From Salinispora cortesiana (GTDB taxonomy: Bacteria > Actinomycetota > Actinomycetes > Mycobacteriales > Micromonosporaceae): a DNA stretch of 61,545 nt. The stretch spans positions 1-61,545 of the forward strand of contig NZ_AXVR01000028.1 in the NCBI RefSeq assembly GCF_000484695.1, in the 5' to 3' direction. A program made the translations under genes and the position numbers. Shown piece after piece: positions 27,523-37,998 of the stretch. Below the pieces are notes generated by a model. That model did no database searches. It saw only the letters and a program-made list of their open reading frames with translations, and was not told the DNA's origin. The number at the start of each line of letters is the position of its first letter. Positions within the stretch are counted from its first letter, which is position 1.

Positions 27523-30042
27523 TCACTGGACACCACCGGAGTTGAGGAGCGGGCCCGGGCGGCCGGTCGCGTCGGCGGCGACCGGCGCGTCGGACTGCGG
27601 GGGAACGGTCGAGCCGGTCGTACCGGCGGAGATCCGCACGACCGAGCCGGCCGCGACGCCAAGGCTGCGGCGGAGGGTCGATCCGGGCGAGTTGGTGGGC
27701 AGCCAGACCACGCCGTCCGGCATCTCGGTCACCACCACCGGCAGGGTGACACCGCCGCGTTCGGTGCCGACGGTCACTGCGTCTGAGTCGGCGACACCGA
27801 TCGACTCCGCGGTGCTCCGGGACAGCCGGACCACCGCTGGGCGGGCCGTACCGCCGAGGTGCTCATCCCCGTCGGTCAGGCTGCCCAGGTCGATCAGCTG
27901 GTGCCAGGTGGCCAGCACCGCCTCGCCGGCGCCCGGCTGTGGTACGGCCGCCGGGGCCACCGTCGGCAGGGCCGGCTTCGTGGTCTGGGTACGCGGCAGT
28001 TCGCCCAACTCGCGGCGGATGGCCGGCACATCAGCGGTGCCGAGCCGCACGTCAAGCTGCGCGGCGAGCGCGTCCAGCACCCGACCGTCGGTCATCGCGG
28101 CGGTGTTCAGCACCGCCTCGAAGGGGCGCAGCCGCCCCTCCCAGTCCAGGAAGCTTCCGGCCTTCTCCACCACCGGGGCGACCGGGAGGACCACGTTCGC
28201 CCGCCGCGCCACCGCGCTGTTGCGCAGCTCCAGGCTGACCAGGAAGGGCACCGTGTCCAGCGCCTGCTCGGCCAGCCGGGGGTCGGCCAGGTCCGCCGGG
28301 TCGACGCCGGCGACGACCAGCGCGCCGAGCTGGCCGGCGCTCGCCGCGGTGAGGATGGCGTCCGTGTCCCGACCCGCCTGGCTCGGGATGGTTCCGGCCG
28401 GCACGTCCCACGCCTGGCCCAGCTCGGCGCGGGCGGCGGGCTCGGTGACCAGCCGGCCACCGGGGAGCAGGTTCGGCAGGCAGCCCGCGTCCACCGCACC
28501 CCGGTCACCGGCGCGCCGCGGCACCCAGGCCAGCTTGGCTCCGGTACGCCGGGCCACCTCCGCCGCGGCGGAGAGCCCACCCGGGGTCGTACCCAGCCGC
28601 TCACCGACGAGCAGAACCGCCCCCGGCTGGCTGAGCGCCTCGGCGACCGTCGCGTGCTCGGCGAGCACGCTCGCCTCCTCGCCCGGCACCACCCGGGCCA
28701 GCTTGGCGCCGAGCTTCTCCAGGCCGCGGGTGGCGAACGGCGCGATGGCGTAGACCGTCAGGTTCTTCTTCAGGTGCGCCTTGCGCAGCCGCAGGAAGAG
28801 GATTGGGCACTCCTCCTCCGGCTCCAGGCCGACCAGCACCACCGCGGGCGCCTGCTCGATGTCGGCGTAACTGACATCGGTGGCTCCGGCGACCGAGCTG
28901 GCCAGGAAGTCGGCCTCCTCGCGGGAGACCGGCCGGGCCCGGAAGTCGAGGTCGTTGGTCTGCAGCGCGACCCGGGCGAACTTCGCGTACGAGTAGGCGT
29001 CCTCGACGGTCAACCGACCGCCGGTGAGCACCGCCGTACCCGATCCACCATCGCGGGCGGCCCGCAGGCCGTCGGCGGCGACCGTCAACGCCTCACTCCA
29101 GGAGGCCTCGCGCAACTCGCCGGTGCGCTCGTCGCGGACCAGCGGCGTGGTCAGCCGGTCGGTGGCGCGGGCGTACTGGAAGCCCCAGCGCCCCTTGTCA
29201 CAGTTCCACTCCTCGTTGACCGCCGGGTCGTCGCCGGCCAGCCGCCGCAGCACCTTGCCCCGTCGCCAGTCGGTGCGCTGGGCGCAGCCGGCCGAGCAGT
29301 GCTCGCAGATGCTGGGGCTGGAGACCAGGTCGAACGGGCGGGCGCGGAAGCGGTACTGCGCGCCGGTCAGCGCCCCCACCGGGCAGATCTGGACGGTGTT
29401 ACCCGAGAAGTACGAGTTGAACGGCACATCGCCGTCCCCGCTCTCCGCGTCGCCGTACGCCTCGTCCCGGTAGATGTTGATCTCCTCGGCCGACGAACGG
29501 TTCATCAGGTCGATGAACTTGTCGCCGGCGATCTCCTCGGAGAACCGGGTGCACCGCTGGCAGAGCACGCACCGTTCGCGGTCGAGCAGCACCTGCGTGC
29601 TGATCTCCAGCGGCTTCTCGTACTCGCGCTTGTGCTCGTGGAACCGGGAGTCGGTGCGGCCGGTCGACATCGCCTGGTTCTGCAGCGGACACTCGCCGCC
29701 CTTGTCACACATCGGGCAGTCGAGCGGGTGATTGACGAGCAGCAGCTCCATCATCCCCTCCTGCGCCTTCTTGGCGACCGGGGAGGAGAGCTGCGTCTTC
29801 ACCACCATGCCGTCAGCGACGGCCTGGGTGCAGGAGGCGACCGGCTTGCGCTGCCCCTCCACCTCGACCAGGCACTGCCGGCAGGCCCCCACCGGGGCCA
29901 GCAGCGGATGGTCGCAGAACCGAGGAATCTCGACGCCCATCTGCTCGGCCACCCGGATCACCAGCTCCCCCTTGGGCGCGGTGACCTCAATGCCGTCGAT
30001 GGTGAGCGTGACCATCTCGGTCTGCTTGGCTACGTCCGTCAT
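27523..30042 (-). CDS. nuoG: NADH-quinone oxidoreductase subunit G
   Basis: Largest peripheral subunit (839 residues), holding the electron wire. The N-terminal [2Fe-2S] ligands are in [15 protein letters not shown], followed by [13 protein letters not shown], a His-Cys cluster region, [10 protein letters not shown] and [10 protein letters not shown]. The C-terminal two thirds is molybdopterin-oxidoreductase-like but non-catalytic. It overlaps nuoF by one base. A 52-base gap with a copy of the operon repeat separates it from nuoH. Confidence 0.96.
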   Translation of the reverse strand: MTDVAKQTEMVTLTIDGIEVTAPKGELVIRVAEQMGVEIPRFCDHPLLAPVGACRQCLVEVEGQRKPVASCTQAVADGMVVKTQLSSPVAKKAQEGMMELLLVNHPLDCPMCDKGGECPLQNQAMSTGRTDSRFHEHKREYEKPLEISTQVLLDRERCVLCQRCTRFSEEIAGDKFIDLMNRSSAEEINIYRDEAYGDAESGDGDVPFNSYFSGNTVQICPVGALTGAQYRFRARPFDLVSSPSICEHCSAGCAQRTDWRRGKVLRRLAGDDPAVNEEWNCDKGRWGFQYARATDRLTTPLVRDERTGELREASWSEALTVAADGLRAARDGGSGTAVLTGGRLTVEDAYSYAKFARVALQTNDLDFRARPVSREEADFLASSVAGATDVSYADIEQAPAVVLVGLEPEEECPILFLRLRKAHLKKNLTVYAIAPFATRGLEKLGAKLARVVPGEEASVLAEHATVAEALSQPGAVLLVGERLGTTPGGLSAAAEVARRTGAKLAWVPRRAGDRGAVDAGCLPNLLPGGRLVTEPAARAELGQAWDVPAGTIPSQAGRDTDAILTAASAGQLGALVVAGVDPADLADPRLAEQALDTVPFLVSLELRNSAVARRANVVLPVAPVVEKAGSFLDWEGRLRPFEAVLNTAAMTDGRVLDALAAQLDVRLGTADVPAIRRELGELPRTQTTKPALPTVAPAAVPQPGAGEAVLATWHQLIDLGSLTDGDEHLGGTARPAVVRLSRSTAESIGVADSDAVTVGTERGGVTLPVVVTEMPDGVVWLPTNSPGSTLRRSLGVAAGSVVRISAGTTGSTVPPQSDAPVAADATGRPGPLLNSGGVQ

Positions 30043-31373
30043 CAGTGGGCCCCCACCAGCTGCTTGTCGGAAAGCTTCGGTGCGGTCCGGCCCTCGACAT
30101 AGTCGAGGTAGTCCTGCTTGAAGAACTTCAGCGAGGAGGTCACCGGGCTGGTGGCACCGTCACCGAGGCCGCAGAACGAGCGGCCGAGAATGTTGTCGCA
30201 GGTGTCCAGGAGCGTGTCCAGGTCCTCCTGGGTGCCCTGGCCGGAGAGGATCCGCCGGTAGACGCGGACCATCCAGTAGTTGCCCTCCCGGCACGGGGTG
30301 CACTTGCCGCACGACTCGTGGTGGTAGAACTCCAGCCACCGGTACGTCGCGTAGACCGGGCAGTCCTGATCGGAGAAGATCTGCGTCGCCGTGGTGCCGA
30401 GAATCGACCCCGCCGCCGCCACTCCCTCAAAGTCCAGCGGCACGTCCAGGTGGTCGGCGGTCAGCAGCGGCGTCGACGAGCCGCCCGGCGTCCAGAACCG
30501 CAGCGAGTGCCCCGGCTGCATCCCGCCGGCCAGCTCGATCAGCTCGCGGAGCGTGACCCCCATCGAGCACTCGTACTGGCCCGGGTTAACGACCCGGCCG
30601 GAGAGCGAGTAGATCATCGGGCCGGAGGACTTCTCCGTGCCCATGCTCCGCCACCAGGCGGCGCCCCCCAACACGAGGTACGGAACCGAGGCGATGGTGC
30701 CGACGTTGTTCACCACCGTCGGACTGGCGTAGAGACCGTGGGTCGCGGGGAACGGCGGGCGCAGCCGAGGCTGGCCGCGGAAGCCCTCCAACGAGTCCAG
30801 GAGCGCGGTCTCCTCACCGCAGATGTACGCCCCGGCCCCCGAGTGCACCACCAGCTCCAGATCGAAGCCGCTGCCGAGGATGTTCTTCCCGAGGTAGTTC
30901 CGGGCGTACGCCTCCTGCACCGCGTGGCGCAGCCGGCGAGCGGCGTGCACTGCCTCGCCGCGGATGTAGATGTAGGCACGGTTGGCCCGGATCGCGTACG
31001 ACGCGATGATCACACCCTCGATCAGGGAGTGCGGGTCGTGCGTCATCAGCGGCAGGTCCTTGCAGGTACCCGGCTCGCCCTCGTCCGCGTTGACCACCAG
31101 GTAGTGCGGTCGGGTCGGGGCCTTGCCGTCCGGCTCCTGCGGGATGAACCCCCACTTGAGGCCGGTCGGGAAGCCCGCGCCGCCCCGACCGCGCAGCCCA
31201 GAGGCCTTGACCAGCTGGATCAGGTCGTCCGGGTGGGCACCCAACGCCTTGCGCAGCGCGGCGTACCCGTCCAGCCGCTCATAGGTCCCGATCCGCCAGG
31301 CGTCCGGCGACAGCCAGCGCTTGGTGAGCACCGGCGTGAGCTTGGCCAGCGTCTCCGGCCGAGGAGTGGTCAC
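30042..31373 (-). CDS. nuoF: NADH-quinone oxidoreductase subunit F (NADH/FMN site)
   Basis: Accepts hydride from NADH onto FMN. 443 residues. [16 protein letters not shown] binds [20 protein letters not shown] binds FMN, and [12 protein letters not shown] plus a later Cys (RSFCGLGD) hold cluster N3. It overlaps nuoE by 4 bases and nuoG by 1, so all three peripheral-arm subunits are coupled. Confidence 0.97.
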   Translation of the reverse strand: MTTPRPETLAKLTPVLTKRWLSPDAWRIGTYERLDGYAALRKALGAHPDDLIQLVKASGLRGRGGAGFPTGLKWGFIPQEPDGKAPTRPHYLVVNADEGEPGTCKDLPLMTHDPHSLIEGVIIASYAIRANRAYIYIRGEAVHAARRLRHAVQEAYARNYLGKNILGSGFDLELVVHSGAGAYICGEETALLDSLEGFRGQPRLRPPFPATHGLYASPTVVNNVGTIASVPYLVLGGAAWWRSMGTEKSSGPMIYSLSGRVVNPGQYECSMGVTLRELIELAGGMQPGHSLRFWTPGGSSTPLLTADHLDVPLDFEGVAAAGSILGTTATQIFSDQDCPVYATYRWLEFYHHESCGKCTPCREGNYWMVRVYRRILSGQGTQEDLDTLLDTCDNILGRSFCGLGDGATSPVTSSLKFFKQDYLDYVEGRTAPKLSDKQLVGAH

Positions 31374-32278
31374 TGGTCTGCACCCCTTTCGTTCCCGGCC
31401 ACATCTCCCATGCCCGCCGCTGCGTCCTTCAACGAGCGCTCCTTCACCGGCGCCTCGTCCCCCGCGGGCTTGGCGTCGCTGGCGGGTTTGGCGTAACCGG
31501 CCGGTCGGCTCTCCTTGGCCGCGCCAGCCGGAGCGGCGGCGGGCTTGGCGGCCTCGGCCTTCGCCTTCGCCTCGGCGGCTGCCTGCTCGGCCTCCGCCTT
31601 GCTGCGGATCGGCGTGTTCGGGTCAAACCCGGTGACCGCGATGCCGTGCTCCTGCGCCAGCCGCAGCCCGCGCACGGTCGGCTCGCCCGGGACCCCGTCG
31701 GCGACCGCGCCCTCGCGCTCGTCGGCGAAGCCGGCGAGCTGCACCGACATCTCCTTCAGCTGGCAGAGCCGAGCCCCGCGACTCGGCTGCGGCCGGTTAC
31801 CGGCACGCAGCTCGTCAACCACGCCGACCGCCGTCTTCGGGTCCACGTTGTCGAAGAAGTCGTAGTTGACCGTCATCACCGGTCCGTAGTCGCACGCCGC
31901 CAGGCACTCGGCGTGCTCCAGGGTGACCGTGCCGTCGGCCGTGGTCTCCTCGTGCCCGACACCGAGGTGCTCGACCAGGGCGTCGTACACCTCCTGGCCG
32001 CCCAGCACGTTGCACATCGTGTTGGTGCAGACGCTGACCAGCCAGTCACCGGTCGGCCGCCGCTTGTACATCGTGTAGAACGAGGCGACCGCACCGACCT
32101 GGGCCTTGTTCAGCCCCAGCACCTCGGCGCAGAACGCGATGCCGGCCGGAGAGACATACCCCTCCTCCGACTGCACCAGGTGCAGCAGCGGCAGCAACGC
32201 CGAGCGGGACCGATCGGCCGGATACCGAGCGATGATCTCCCGGGCCCGCGCCCGGGTCTCCTCGGAAAACACGGTCAT
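31370..32278 (-). CDS. nuoE: NADH-quinone oxidoreductase subunit E with long Ala/Lys tail
   Basis: Thioredoxin-like [2Fe-2S] subunit. Ligands are in VCTNTMCNVLG and HAECLAACDYGP. The core ends near residue 170; about 130 more residues follow, the last 80 a low-complexity Ala/Lys/Glu/Pro stretch (KAEAEQAAAEAKAKAEAAK). Typical NuoE is 160-240 residues. ATG 32278 is chosen because AAGGGGG lies seven bases upstream; a longer frame from 32314 would overlap the nuoD stop. Confidence 0.93.
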   Translation of the reverse strand: MTVFSEETRARAREIIARYPADRSRSALLPLLHLVQSEEGYVSPAGIAFCAEVLGLNKAQVGAVASFYTMYKRRPTGDWLVSVCTNTMCNVLGGQEVYDALVEHLGVGHEETTADGTVTLEHAECLAACDYGPVMTVNYDFFDNVDPKTAVGVVDELRAGNRPQPSRGARLCQLKEMSVQLAGFADEREGAVADGVPGEPTVRGLRLAQEHGIAVTGFDPNTPIRSKAEAEQAAAEAKAKAEAAKPAAAPAGAAKESRPAGYAKPASDAKPAGDEAPVKERSLKDAAAGMGDVAGNERGADQ

Positions 32279-32287
32279 CGGTGCCCC

Positions 32288-32315
32288 CTTTCCGTTCGCG
32301 ACTGCGTCACTCACC
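32288..32315 (-). repeat. nuo intergenic repeat, copy 2 (D-E gap)
   Basis: Coding-strand reading: GTGACGCAGTCGCGAACGG then AAAGGGGG, directly from the nuoD stop to the nuoE ribosome-binding site. It is a short form lacking the GAGCTTGCGAGC segment. Confidence 0.6.
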
Positions 32316-33636
32316 GGTCACACCCACCCATCACCGGGTCCAACGAGGCGCCACCGGCGATCACGTCCGCGATCAGGCCGCCCTCGGCCATCGCCGGCAG
32401 GGCCTGGAGGTTGACGAAGCTCGGTTCCCGGTAGTGCACCCGGTACGGCCGGGTCCCACCGTCGGAGACCGCGTGCACACCAAGCTCACCCCGGGGTGCC
32501 TCGATGCCCACGTACACCTGGCCGGGCGGAACCCGGAAGCCCTCGGTGACGAGCTTGAAGTGATGGATCAGCGACTCCATCGACTGCCCCATGATCTTTG
32601 CCACGTGCTCCAGCGAGTTGCCCATGCCGTCGACCCCGATGGCGAGCTGCGCCGGCCAGGCGATCTTCCGATCCGCCACCATCACCGGGCCCGGCCGAAG
32701 CCGGTCCACCGCCTGCTCGACGAGCTTCAACGACTCCCGAATCTCGGCGAGCCGGACCAGATACCGGCCCCAGACGTCACCGTCGGTGTGGGTCGGCACG
32801 TCGAACTCGTACGTCTCGTAGCCGCAGTACGGCATCGTCTTGCGCAGGTCCCAGGCGAGGCCGGCGGAGCGCAGCACCGGGCCGGTCACACCCATCGCGA
32901 GGCAGCCGGTCGCGTCGAGCACCCCGACGTTCTGCGTCCGCTCCAACCAGATCGGCTGACCGGAGAGCATCTTCTCGTACTCCGCGAGCTTCTTCGGCAT
33001 CAGCTTCAAGAAGTCACGGATCTTGGCGATCGCCTCGTCCGGCACATCCTGCGCCACCCCACCCGGGCGGACGTAGGCGTGGTTCATCCGCAGCCCGGTG
33101 ATCAGCTCGAAGATCTCCAGGACGTACTCCCGCTCCCGGAAGCCGTAGAGCATCATGTTGATCGCGCCCAGCTCCATGGCCGTGGTGGCCACCCAGACCA
33201 GGTGCGAGGAGATCCGGTTGAGCTCCATCATCAGGACCCGGATGACGGTCGCCCGCTCGGTGATCTGCTCCTCGATGCCGAGCAGCTTCTCCACCGCCAG
33301 CGAGTACGCCGTCTCGTTGAACAGCGGGGCGAGATAGTCCATCCGGGTCACAAAGGCCGAGCCCTGGACCCAGTTCCGGAACTCCATGTTCTTCTCGATG
33401 CCGGTGTGCAGGTAACCGACGACCGAGCGGAGCTCACGGACCGTCTCGCCCTCCAGCTCCAGGACCAGCCGGAGCACCCCGTGCGTAGACGGGTGCTGCG
33501 GACCCATGTTGACGACGATCCGCTCGTCGTTGATCGGGTCAGTGCCGGAGAGGACGACATCCCAGTCCCCGCCGGTGACGGTAAAGACCTTGCCCTCGGC
33601 GGTCTCCCGCTCCGTGGCGTAGTTGGACGCGCTCAC
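32311..33636 (-). CDS. nuoD: NADH-quinone oxidoreductase subunit D
   Basis: 49-kDa subunit that forms the quinone site with NuoB. 441 residues. Signatures: [29 protein letters not shown] and [21 protein letters not shown] 33636. The 96-base gap behind nuoC is filled by two copies of the operon repeat. Confidence 0.97.
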   Translation of the reverse strand: MSASNYATERETAEGKVFTVTGGDWDVVLSGTDPINDERIVVNMGPQHPSTHGVLRLVLELEGETVRELRSVVGYLHTGIEKNMEFRNWVQGSAFVTRMDYLAPLFNETAYSLAVEKLLGIEEQITERATVIRVLMMELNRISSHLVWVATTAMELGAINMMLYGFREREYVLEIFELITGLRMNHAYVRPGGVAQDVPDEAIAKIRDFLKLMPKKLAEYEKMLSGQPIWLERTQNVGVLDATGCLAMGVTGPVLRSAGLAWDLRKTMPYCGYETYEFDVPTHTDGDVWGRYLVRLAEIRESLKLVEQAVDRLRPGPVMVADRKIAWPAQLAIGVDGMGNSLEHVAKIMGQSMESLIHHFKLVTEGFRVPPGQVYVGIEAPRGELGVHAVSDGGTRPYRVHYREPSFVNLQALPAMAEGGLIADVIAGGASLDPVMGGCDR

Positions 33637-33640
33637 GCTA

Positions 33641-33681
33641 CCTGCCCTCCGTTCCCGACTGCGGGGCTCGCAAGCTCACTC
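33641..33681 (-). repeat. nuo intergenic repeat, copy 3 (C-D gap)
   Basis: The fullest copy. On the coding strand: GAGTGAGCTTGCGAGCCCCG, then CAGTCGGGAACGGAGGGCAGG. GGAGG serves as the nuoD ribosome-binding site. GCT-TGCG-AGC can fold as a small hairpin. Confidence 0.75.
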
Positions 33682-33696
33682 CTCGCGCTCACCGTC

Positions 33697-33734
33697 CCTG
33701 CCCTCCGTTCGCGACCGGGTTCGCAAGCTCACTC
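33697..33734 (-). repeat. nuo intergenic repeat, copy 4 (C-D gap)
   Basis: In tandem with copy 3, and starting at the nuoC stop codon: GAGTGAGCTTGCGAACCCGG, then TCGCGAACGGAGGGCAGG. It lacks three bases (GCA) relative to copy 3. Confidence 0.75.
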
Positions 33735-34470
33735 ACTGGTACGACCTCCGGCGGTCCGGCGGCGGGATTTCGGCGCCCTTGTACTCGACCGGCACACCAC
33801 CCAGCGGATAGTCCTTACGCTGCGGGTGGCCCTCCCAGTCGTCCGGCATAAGGATCCGGGTCAGGCCGGGGTGGCCGTCGAAGATGACGCCGAACATGTC
33901 GTACGCCTCCCGCTCCTGCCAGTCGGCGGTCGGGTAGACGCTGGTCACGCTGGGCAGGTGCGGCTCCTCGGCGGAGACCGCCGCCTCCAGCCGAACCTGA
34001 CGCCGGTAGGTCATCGAGGTCAGCTGGTAGACCACGTGCAGCCGGCGGGCGTCGGCGCCGAGGTAGTCCACCCCGGACACTGACGAGAGGAGCTCGAACC
34101 GGAGCGAAAGGTCGTCCCGCATCACCTGGCAGACCTCGGCGATCCGCTCCGGGCGGATGTGCAGGGTCAGCTCACCCCGGTCGACCACGACCTTCTCGAT
34201 CGCCTCGCCGAAGGCCGGGTACGCCTCCTCCAGCGCGTCGGCGACCTCGTCGAAGTAGCCGCCGTACGGCCGCGTGGCCGCCTCGATCGACCGCTGCGGG
34301 CGGACCAGCCCGCCGTAGCCGGAGACATCGCCGGTGCCCTGGTCGCCGAACATCCCACGCCCGGCGGGGCTCGACGGGGGCAGCTCGGCCGGAGCGCCGC
34401 CGGTGGCCCCGGCCGGGGTCACCGGTACTGGCACGCCGCCGTCGTCCGTCCTGTCCTGGGGTGCGCTCAT
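33733..34470 (-). CDS. nuoC: NADH-quinone oxidoreductase subunit C
   Basis: 30-kDa subunit. The conserved C-terminal box is [22 protein letters not shown], ending [15 protein letters not shown]. 245 residues, with an N-terminal extension of about 60 Pro/Gly-rich residues before the fold. Not fused to nuoD, unlike in E. coli. The stop codon lies inside repeat copy 4. Confidence 0.96.
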   Translation of the reverse strand: MSAPQDRTDDGGVPVPVTPAGATGGAPAELPPSSPAGRGMFGDQGTGDVSGYGGLVRPQRSIEAATRPYGGYFDEVADALEEAYPAFGEAIEKVVVDRGELTLHIRPERIAEVCQVMRDDLSLRFELLSSVSGVDYLGADARRLHVVYQLTSMTYRRQVRLEAAVSAEEPHLPSVTSVYPTADWQEREAYDMFGVIFDGHPGLTRILMPDDWEGHPQRKDYPLGGVPVEYKGAEIPPPDRRRSYQ

Positions 34471-34474
34471 GTCA

Positions 34475-34515
34475 CCGGCCCTCCGTTCACGACCGCGGGG
34501 CTCGCAAGCTCAGTC
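34475..34515 (-). repeat. nuo intergenic repeat, copy 5 (B-C gap)
   Basis: Starts inside the nuoB stop codon: GACTGAGCTTGCGAGCCCCG, then CGGTCGTGAACGGAGGGCCGG, and ends four bases before the nuoC ATG. GGAGG is the nuoC ribosome-binding site. Confidence 0.75.
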
Positions 34516-35194
34516 ACTTCTTCAACCCCTCGTACTGCTGCAGGTGGGGCTGGGCCTTCATCCAGTTCTCAATCCGCAGCTGCTCCTCGCGGCCCTCGCG
34601 GACAGCCTGCGTCCACTCGGCGCGGCGGGCCTTGTCGCTGCGGTACGACGACGGCATCGAGCCGTAGGGCACGACCGGCACGTCACCGCGCGCCTTACGG
34701 GCCTCCAGCATCTTGCGGCCGTTCGGACCAAGAGGCTCATGCATGATCTTCTCGCGGAGCTTGAGGACCGCGTCGATGAGCATCTCCGGCCGCGGCGGGC
34801 AGCCGGGCAGGTACATGTCCACCGGCACGACGTGGTCCACGCCCTGGACGATCGCGTAGTTGTTGAACATGCCTCCGCTGCTGGCGCAGACGCCCATCGA
34901 CAGCACCCAGCGGGGCTCGGCCATCTGGTCGTAGATCTGCCGGAGCACCGGGGCCATCTTCTGGCTCACCCGCCCGGCAACAATCATCAGGTCCGCCTGC
35001 CGGGGTGAGGCCCGGAAGACCTCCATGCCCCAACGGCCCATGTCGTAGTGCGGGCCGCCGGCCGCCATCATCTCGATGGCGCAGCAGGCGAGGCCGAAGG
35101 TGGCCCCCCAGACCGACGACTTACGCGACCAGTTGACAAACTTCTCCACCGAGGTGAGCAGGACACCGGCGGGGAGCTTCTCCTCGATACCCAT
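34514..35194 (-). CDS. nuoB: NADH-quinone oxidoreductase subunit B (cluster N2)
   Basis: Holds the terminal [4Fe-4S] cluster N2. Ligands: tandem Cys in [12 protein letters not shown], Cys in [12 protein letters not shown] and Cys in [12 protein letters not shown]. 226 residues; the last 70 are a charged extension found in actinobacteria. Its stop codon begins repeat copy 5. Confidence 0.97.
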   Translation of the reverse strand: MGIEEKLPAGVLLTSVEKFVNWSRKSSVWGATFGLACCAIEMMAAGGPHYDMGRWGMEVFRASPRQADLMIVAGRVSQKMAPVLRQIYDQMAEPRWVLSMGVCASSGGMFNNYAIVQGVDHVVPVDMYLPGCPPRPEMLIDAVLKLREKIMHEPLGPNGRKMLEARKARGDVPVVPYGSMPSSYRSDKARRAEWTQAVREGREEQLRIENWMKAQPHLQQYEGLKK

Positions 35195-35208
35195 CTACGG
35201 CTCCTTCC

Positions 35209-35574
35209 TCAGTCCCAGTCCAGGCCGCCGCGCCGCCACACGTAGGCGTACGCGACGAGGACCGCGACGATGAACAGGACCATCTCCACGAGGCCGAAGA
35301 TCGGCAGGGCATCGAACGAGACAGCCCAGGGGAGGAGGAAGATGATCTCGATGTCGAAGACGATAAAGAGCATCGCCGTCAGGTAGAACTTAATCGGAAA
35401 CCGGCCACCGCCGACCGGCTGTGGGCTCGGCTCGATTCCACACTCATACGCCTCGAGCTTGGCCCGGTTGTAGCGGCGTGGGCCGGCGAGGCGGGCGGCT
35501 GCCACGGAGAACAGCGCGAACGCCGCGGCGAGGGCGAACAACCCGATGATCGGTATGTAAGGCGAGAGCGACAT
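35209..35574 (-). CDS. nuoA: NADH-quinone oxidoreductase subunit A
   Basis: Three-helix membrane subunit; 121 residues from ATG 35574, behind AGGAG. YECGIEPSPQPVGGGRFPIKFYLTAMLFIVFDIE is the family hallmark loop plus helix. First gene of the operon; the promoter must lie in 35575-35685. Confidence 0.96.
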   Translation of the reverse strand: MSLSPYIPIIGLFALAAAFALFSVAAARLAGPRRYNRAKLEAYECGIEPSPQPVGGGRFPIKFYLTAMLFIVFDIEIIFLLPWAVSFDALPIFGLVEMVLFIVAVLVAYAYVWRRGGLDWD

Positions 35575-35685
35575 CGTTTCTCCTGCTCGTCCTTCCCTGC
35601 CCTCGATGCTGGACAAATATCACACTATTCACATCCCGACCGGCGATTGCCGGCGGGGTCAAAACACACCGCGATCCAGACCGCG

Positions 35686-36957
35686 TCACACAGCTGGCGC
35701 CGCCTTCGTCATCGCGTTGATGACCCGGTCCATCGCGTCCCCGTCGCGCGGGTCGGTCAGGTTGGCCAACAACTTGAGCACGAAGCGCATCAACATCGGG
35801 TGCGGCAGGCCGTACTTCGTGGCAGCCCGCATGATCTCGGGGCGACCGATCAGCTTCACGAAGATCCCGCCGAGCCGGTAGTAGCCGCCGAACCGGGCCT
35901 TCAGCTCCGCCGGGTACGCCATCAACGCCCGCTCCCGCTCGACGCCGGCCGACCGGGCGAGTGCCTGCACCGCGACCTCTGCGGCCAGCTCCCCCGACTC
36001 CATCGCGTACGCGATGCCCTCGCCGTTGAACGGGTTGACCATGCCGCCGGAGTCACCGACGAGCAGCGTTCCGCGCGAGTAGTGGGGCACCCGGTTGAAG
36101 CCCATCGGCAGCGCCGCACCGAGGATCGACCCCTCGGCGTTGGCCTCGTCGGCGATCCCCCACTCCTCGGGGGTGTTGGCGAGCCAGTCGGTGAGCAGCC
36201 GCCGGTAGTTCGTCTTGCCGAAGGCGGAGGAGGAGTTCAACACGCCGAGCCCGACGTTCACCCGGCCGTCACCCAGCCCGAAGATCCAGCCGTAGCCGGG
36301 CAGGAGCGCGTCACTGCCCTTACGGCGCAGCTCCAGCCAGGACTCGAGGTAGTTGTCGTCGTGCTTGGCCGGGCAGCGGTAGTACCGCCGGACCGCCACG
36401 CCGAGCGGTCGGTCATCCCGCTTGGCCAGACCGAGGGCGAGCGGGAAACGGCCGGAGACACCGTCCGCGGCGACCACGAGGGGCGCCCGGAAGGTGGCCG
36501 GTTCCTGCTCCGGGCCGACCACCGCCTCAACCCCGACCACTCGGCCGGCACGGTCGAACACCGGGGCGGTGACCTCGACTGCGGTGCGCAGCTCGGCACC
36601 GGCGGCGACGGCACGCTGGGCGAGCAGTTCGTCGAAGTCCATCCGGGGACGCACCAGGCCGTAGTTGGGGAAGCTGGCCAGGTCGGGCCAGTCCAGCTCG
36701 AGTCGGAGGCCACCGCCGACGACCCGCAGGCCACGGTTGCGCACCCAGCCCGCCTCGGCCGAGGTGTCCACGCCCATCCGCACCAGCTGGCGCACGGCGC
36801 GCGGGGTCAACCCGTCGCCGCAGACCTTCTCCCGCGGGAACTCGGTCTTCTCCAGCAGCAGCACTCGGACGCCGTGCTGGGCCAGGTGGTACGCGGTCGC
36901 CGAACCACCGGGGCCCGCGCCCACGACGATCACCTCGGCATCGTTCTCCGTGGTCAT
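35686..36957 (-). CDS. menJ: Geranylgeranyl reductase-family flavoprotein, probable menaquinone reductase
   Basis: FAD enzyme that saturates isoprenoid double bonds. 423 residues. FAD fold VIVVGAGPGGSATAYHLAQHG at the N-terminus, then CGDGLTPRAVRQLVRMG, LVVAADGVSGRF and the second FAD motif GTLLVGDSGGMVNPFNGEGI. Mycobacterial MenJ reduces one isoprene unit of menaquinone; lying between nuo and menG suggests the same job here. ATG 36957 follows GGGGAGG by five bases; a GTG at 36963 overlaps that site. Confidence 0.85.
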   Translation of the reverse strand: MTTENDAEVIVVGAGPGGSATAYHLAQHGVRVLLLEKTEFPREKVCGDGLTPRAVRQLVRMGVDTSAEAGWVRNRGLRVVGGGLRLELDWPDLASFPNYGLVRPRMDFDELLAQRAVAAGAELRTAVEVTAPVFDRAGRVVGVEAVVGPEQEPATFRAPLVVAADGVSGRFPLALGLAKRDDRPLGVAVRRYYRCPAKHDDNYLESWLELRRKGSDALLPGYGWIFGLGDGRVNVGLGVLNSSSAFGKTNYRRLLTDWLANTPEEWGIADEANAEGSILGAALPMGFNRVPHYSRGTLLVGDSGGMVNPFNGEGIAYAMESGELAAEVAVQALARSAGVERERALMAYPAELKARFGGYYRLGGIFVKLIGRPEIMRAATKYGLPHPMLMRFVLKLLANLTDPRDGDAMDRVINAMTKAAPAV

Positions 36958-36981
36958 CCGCACCTCCCCTCCCGCACGCTC

Positions 36982-36995
36982 GTGAAAACGTTCAC
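36982..36995. promoter_or_regulatory. Inverted repeat upstream of menJ
   Basis: GTGAAAACGTTCAC has GTGAA and TTCAC arms around a central AACG. The CG-centred TGAAAACGTTCA form is like LacI-family operators. It is about 25 bases upstream of the menJ start, where a repressor would block transcription. Confidence 0.35.
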
Positions 36996-37042
36996 AAGCC
37001 AGACGGTACGGAGTCTATGACCGGCCAGGTAGCGGCTGCATA

Positions 37043-37056
37043 TTAGGGGTACCTAA
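37043..37056. promoter_or_regulatory. TTAGG-N4-CCTAA inverted repeat between menG and menJ
   Basis: TTAGGGGTACCTAA has 5-bp arms with a 4-base spacer. The arms recall halves of the IdeR/DtxR iron box, but the spacer is shorter than in the 19-bp consensus. It is 85 bases upstream of menJ and just beyond menG's stop. Confidence 0.3.
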
Positions 37057-37164
37057 CTTGCGCGAAAGCCGCCGGTCAGCGGCGGCAGAGCCGACGTAGC
37101 CCCCTGCTTCGGCACGAATCGCCGTTGCGGCGGGCCCTGCTGACCCGAGGCACGGGCGCCGCCC

Positions 37165-37872
37165 TCACGGCCGGAGGGCACGGTGCAGCGCGACGATGCC
37201 GCCGGTCAGATTGCGCCAGGCCACCCGCTGCCAGCCCGCCGACCCGATCTGCTCCGCCAGCGCCGCCTGATCCGGCCACGCGCGGATCGACTCCGCCAGG
37301 TAGACGTACGCATCCGGGCTGCTCGCCACCGACCGCGCCACCGCCGGCAGCGACCGCATCAGATACGACAGGTAGACCGTGCGAAAGACGGGGTTGACCG
37401 GGGTGCTGAACTCGCAGACCACCAGCCGGCCACCGGGCTTCGTGACCCGGGCCAGCTCGCGCAGCGCCGCGTCCGTGTCCTGCACGTTGCGCAGCGCGAA
37501 GGAGATGGTCACCGCGTCGAAGCTGGCGTCGGCGAAGGGCAACCGCAGCGCGTCCCCGGCCAACAGGGGCAGTTCGGGGCGGGTCCGCCGGCCCGCGGCC
37601 AACATGCCCAGGGAGAGGTCGGCGCCGACCGCGTACGCCCCCGATCGGGCGAGCTCCCCGGTCGAGACACCGGTGCCGGCACCCACGTCCAACACCCGCT
37701 CGCCGGGCCGCAGGTCCAGCGCGGCCCGGGTCGCCCGCCGCCAGGACCGGTCCTGCCCGAAGGAGAGAACGGTGTTCGCCAGGTCATAGCGGGCGGCCAC
37801 GCCGTCGAACATCGTGGCGACCTCGTGCGGCTGCTTGTCCAGGCTGGCGCGCTGGCCCTGCGACGTACTCAC
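37165..37872 (-). CDS. menG: Demethylmenaquinone methyltransferase
   Basis: SAM-dependent C-methylation of demethylmenaquinone, the last step of menaquinone synthesis (UbiE/COQ5 family). 235 residues: [21 protein letters not shown] is the family N-terminal signature, [17 protein letters not shown] is SAM motif I, and [26 protein letters not shown] is the UbiE motif. GTG 37872 is the start, with GGAGGG very close upstream. The longer open frame to 37992 covers a terminator and is rejected. Confidence 0.93.
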   Translation of the reverse strand: MSTSQGQRASLDKQPHEVATMFDGVAARYDLANTVLSFGQDRSWRRATRAALDLRPGERVLDVGAGTGVSTGELARSGAYAVGADLSLGMLAAGRRTRPELPLLAGDALRLPFADASFDAVTISFALRNVQDTDAALRELARVTKPGGRLVVCEFSTPVNPVFRTVYLSYLMRSLPAVARSVASSPDAYVYLAESIRAWPDQAALAEQIGSAGWQRVAWRNLTGGIVALHRALRP

Positions 37873-37948
37873 CCCTCCACTGTGCCAGCCGTCGCACCTC
37901 CCCCCGGGAGGGCCCCCTGCCAGGCCATCCACGCCGCACCCCCACACC

Positions 37949-37986
37949 ACGAGGGCGGGGTGGCCGTCGGCCCGCCCCGCCCTCGT
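37949..37986 (-). terminator. Terminator of the LPXTG gene
   Basis: ACGAGGGCGGGG (37949-37960) pairs perfectly with CCCCGCCCTCGT (37975-37986) around a 14-nt loop, 12 bases beyond the stop of the gene ending at 37999. Confidence 0.75.
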
Positions 37987-37998
37987 CGACACCGGCTG

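Noticed and set aside
27859..30102. 747-residue open frame opposite nuoG
   Set aside because: Same frame-shadow effect; nuoG on the other strand has all cluster motifs.
37873..37992. Upstream extension of menG
   Set aside because: It would translate through the LPXTG terminator and has no homology to the UbiE N-terminus.
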